A stretch of 15,372 bases of DNA, from contig JAYWHK010000003.1 of the NCBI GenBank assembly GCA_043777755.1, forward strand, positions 1-15,372, given 5' to 3'. Each line of letters starts with the position of its first letter. Positions within the stretch are counted from its first letter, which is position 1. Source of the DNA: CANHEE01 sp043777755 (GTDB taxonomy: Bacteria > Bacteroidota > Bacteroidia > Chitinophagales > Saprospiraceae). This document shows, one piece after another, positions 15,277 to 15,372 of this stretch. The notes beneath the pieces are model-generated. The model had not been told where the DNA came from and did no database searches. It saw only the letters and a program-made list of their open reading frames with translations. Position numbers and translations under genes: made by a program.

Positions 15277-15372
15277 ACCCCTATGTTAGATGCAGGGCTG
15301 TAAAGTTCTAATTATTTTTAATGATATTGATTACATCCTTCACTCTTGCCCCAAATTTAATTTGTCCGTAAG
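15277..15372 (-). other. Foreign sequence at the adhesin break, possible mobile-element end
   Basis: The sequence does not continue the adhesin. On the minus strand, one frame entering from beyond the edge reads YGQIKFGARVKDVINIIKNN and stops at 15308-15310; another reads LTDKLNLGQE and stops. Either may be the C-terminus of a gene outside the window. About 30 bp then leads to the junction near AACCCC (15276-15281). A transposase 3' end next to an element terminus would look like this, but neither the tail nor an inverted repeat is recognised. Confidence 0.35.

Noticed and set aside
15277..15372. Firm assignment of the edge sequence to a named IS family
   Set aside because: The ACCCC-like junction and short C-terminal tail are suggestive, but no inverted repeat partner, target duplication or catalytic motif is inside the window.

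Overview
The window is AT-rich bacterial DNA that reads as Bacteroidota. Three lines of evidence support this. Three encoded proteins end in type IX secretion (T9SS, Por) type A sorting domains with the xPNP...G.Y/G.YF pattern. Several genes are preceded by the Bacteroidota -7 box TAnnTTTG rather than a sigma-70 -10 box. Shine-Dalgarno sequences are largely absent. An ECF sigma factor followed by a membrane gene with a barrel-like end, and many short intergenic palindromes, fit an environmental Cytophagia/Saprospiria-like member. The genus cannot be fixed from sequence alone.

Layout. Positions 74-1816 (-) encode a secreted metzincin protease with a T9SS tail; a six-copy pentanucleotide repeat lies upstream of it. 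Positions 2186-2674 (+) hold a two-gene unit with its own promoter: a 78-residue antitoxin-like protein overlapping by ATGA an HNH endonuclease gene whose catalytic core has been deleted. Then come an MBL-fold hydrolase (-), an SRPBCC-fold protein (+) whose 3' end runs into a 205-bp palindrome, an acyltransferase-3 membrane enzyme (-) and a PD-(D/E)XK-like orphan (-). The last two are adjacent and probably co-transcribed. A divergent promoter region at 6238-6301 separates them from a TraB/GumN protein (+). Next is a T9SS-exported protein with an apparent carbohydrate-binding N-terminus (+), a strong terminator, repeat-filled spacer, a second PD-(D/E)XK-like orphan (+), a second palindrome, and a 60-residue membrane protein followed by a DAO-type FAD oxidoreductase (+). 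The oxidoreductase has no ATG/GTG/TTG start before its nucleotide-binding loop. The right side holds an ECF sigma factor and a partner protein (both -), then a 5'-truncated multi-module adhesin with a T9SS tail (-), cut at about 15276 by unrelated sequence that may be a mobile-element end.

How it fits together. This is mostly accessory and cell-surface content rather than one pathway. The secreted protease, the CBM-like protein and the adhesin all need the T9SS, which is not encoded here. The sigma/partner pair could sense the envelope. The palindromes and the CAGTGAACAATTAACAG repeats sit at, or supply, gene 3' ends. The most unusual points are the missing start codon with an in-frame A AAA AAC slippery heptamer at 10055-10061, the precisely hollowed-out HNH gene that keeps its partner, and the sigma partner protein that combines an inner-membrane helix with a barrel-like C-terminus.
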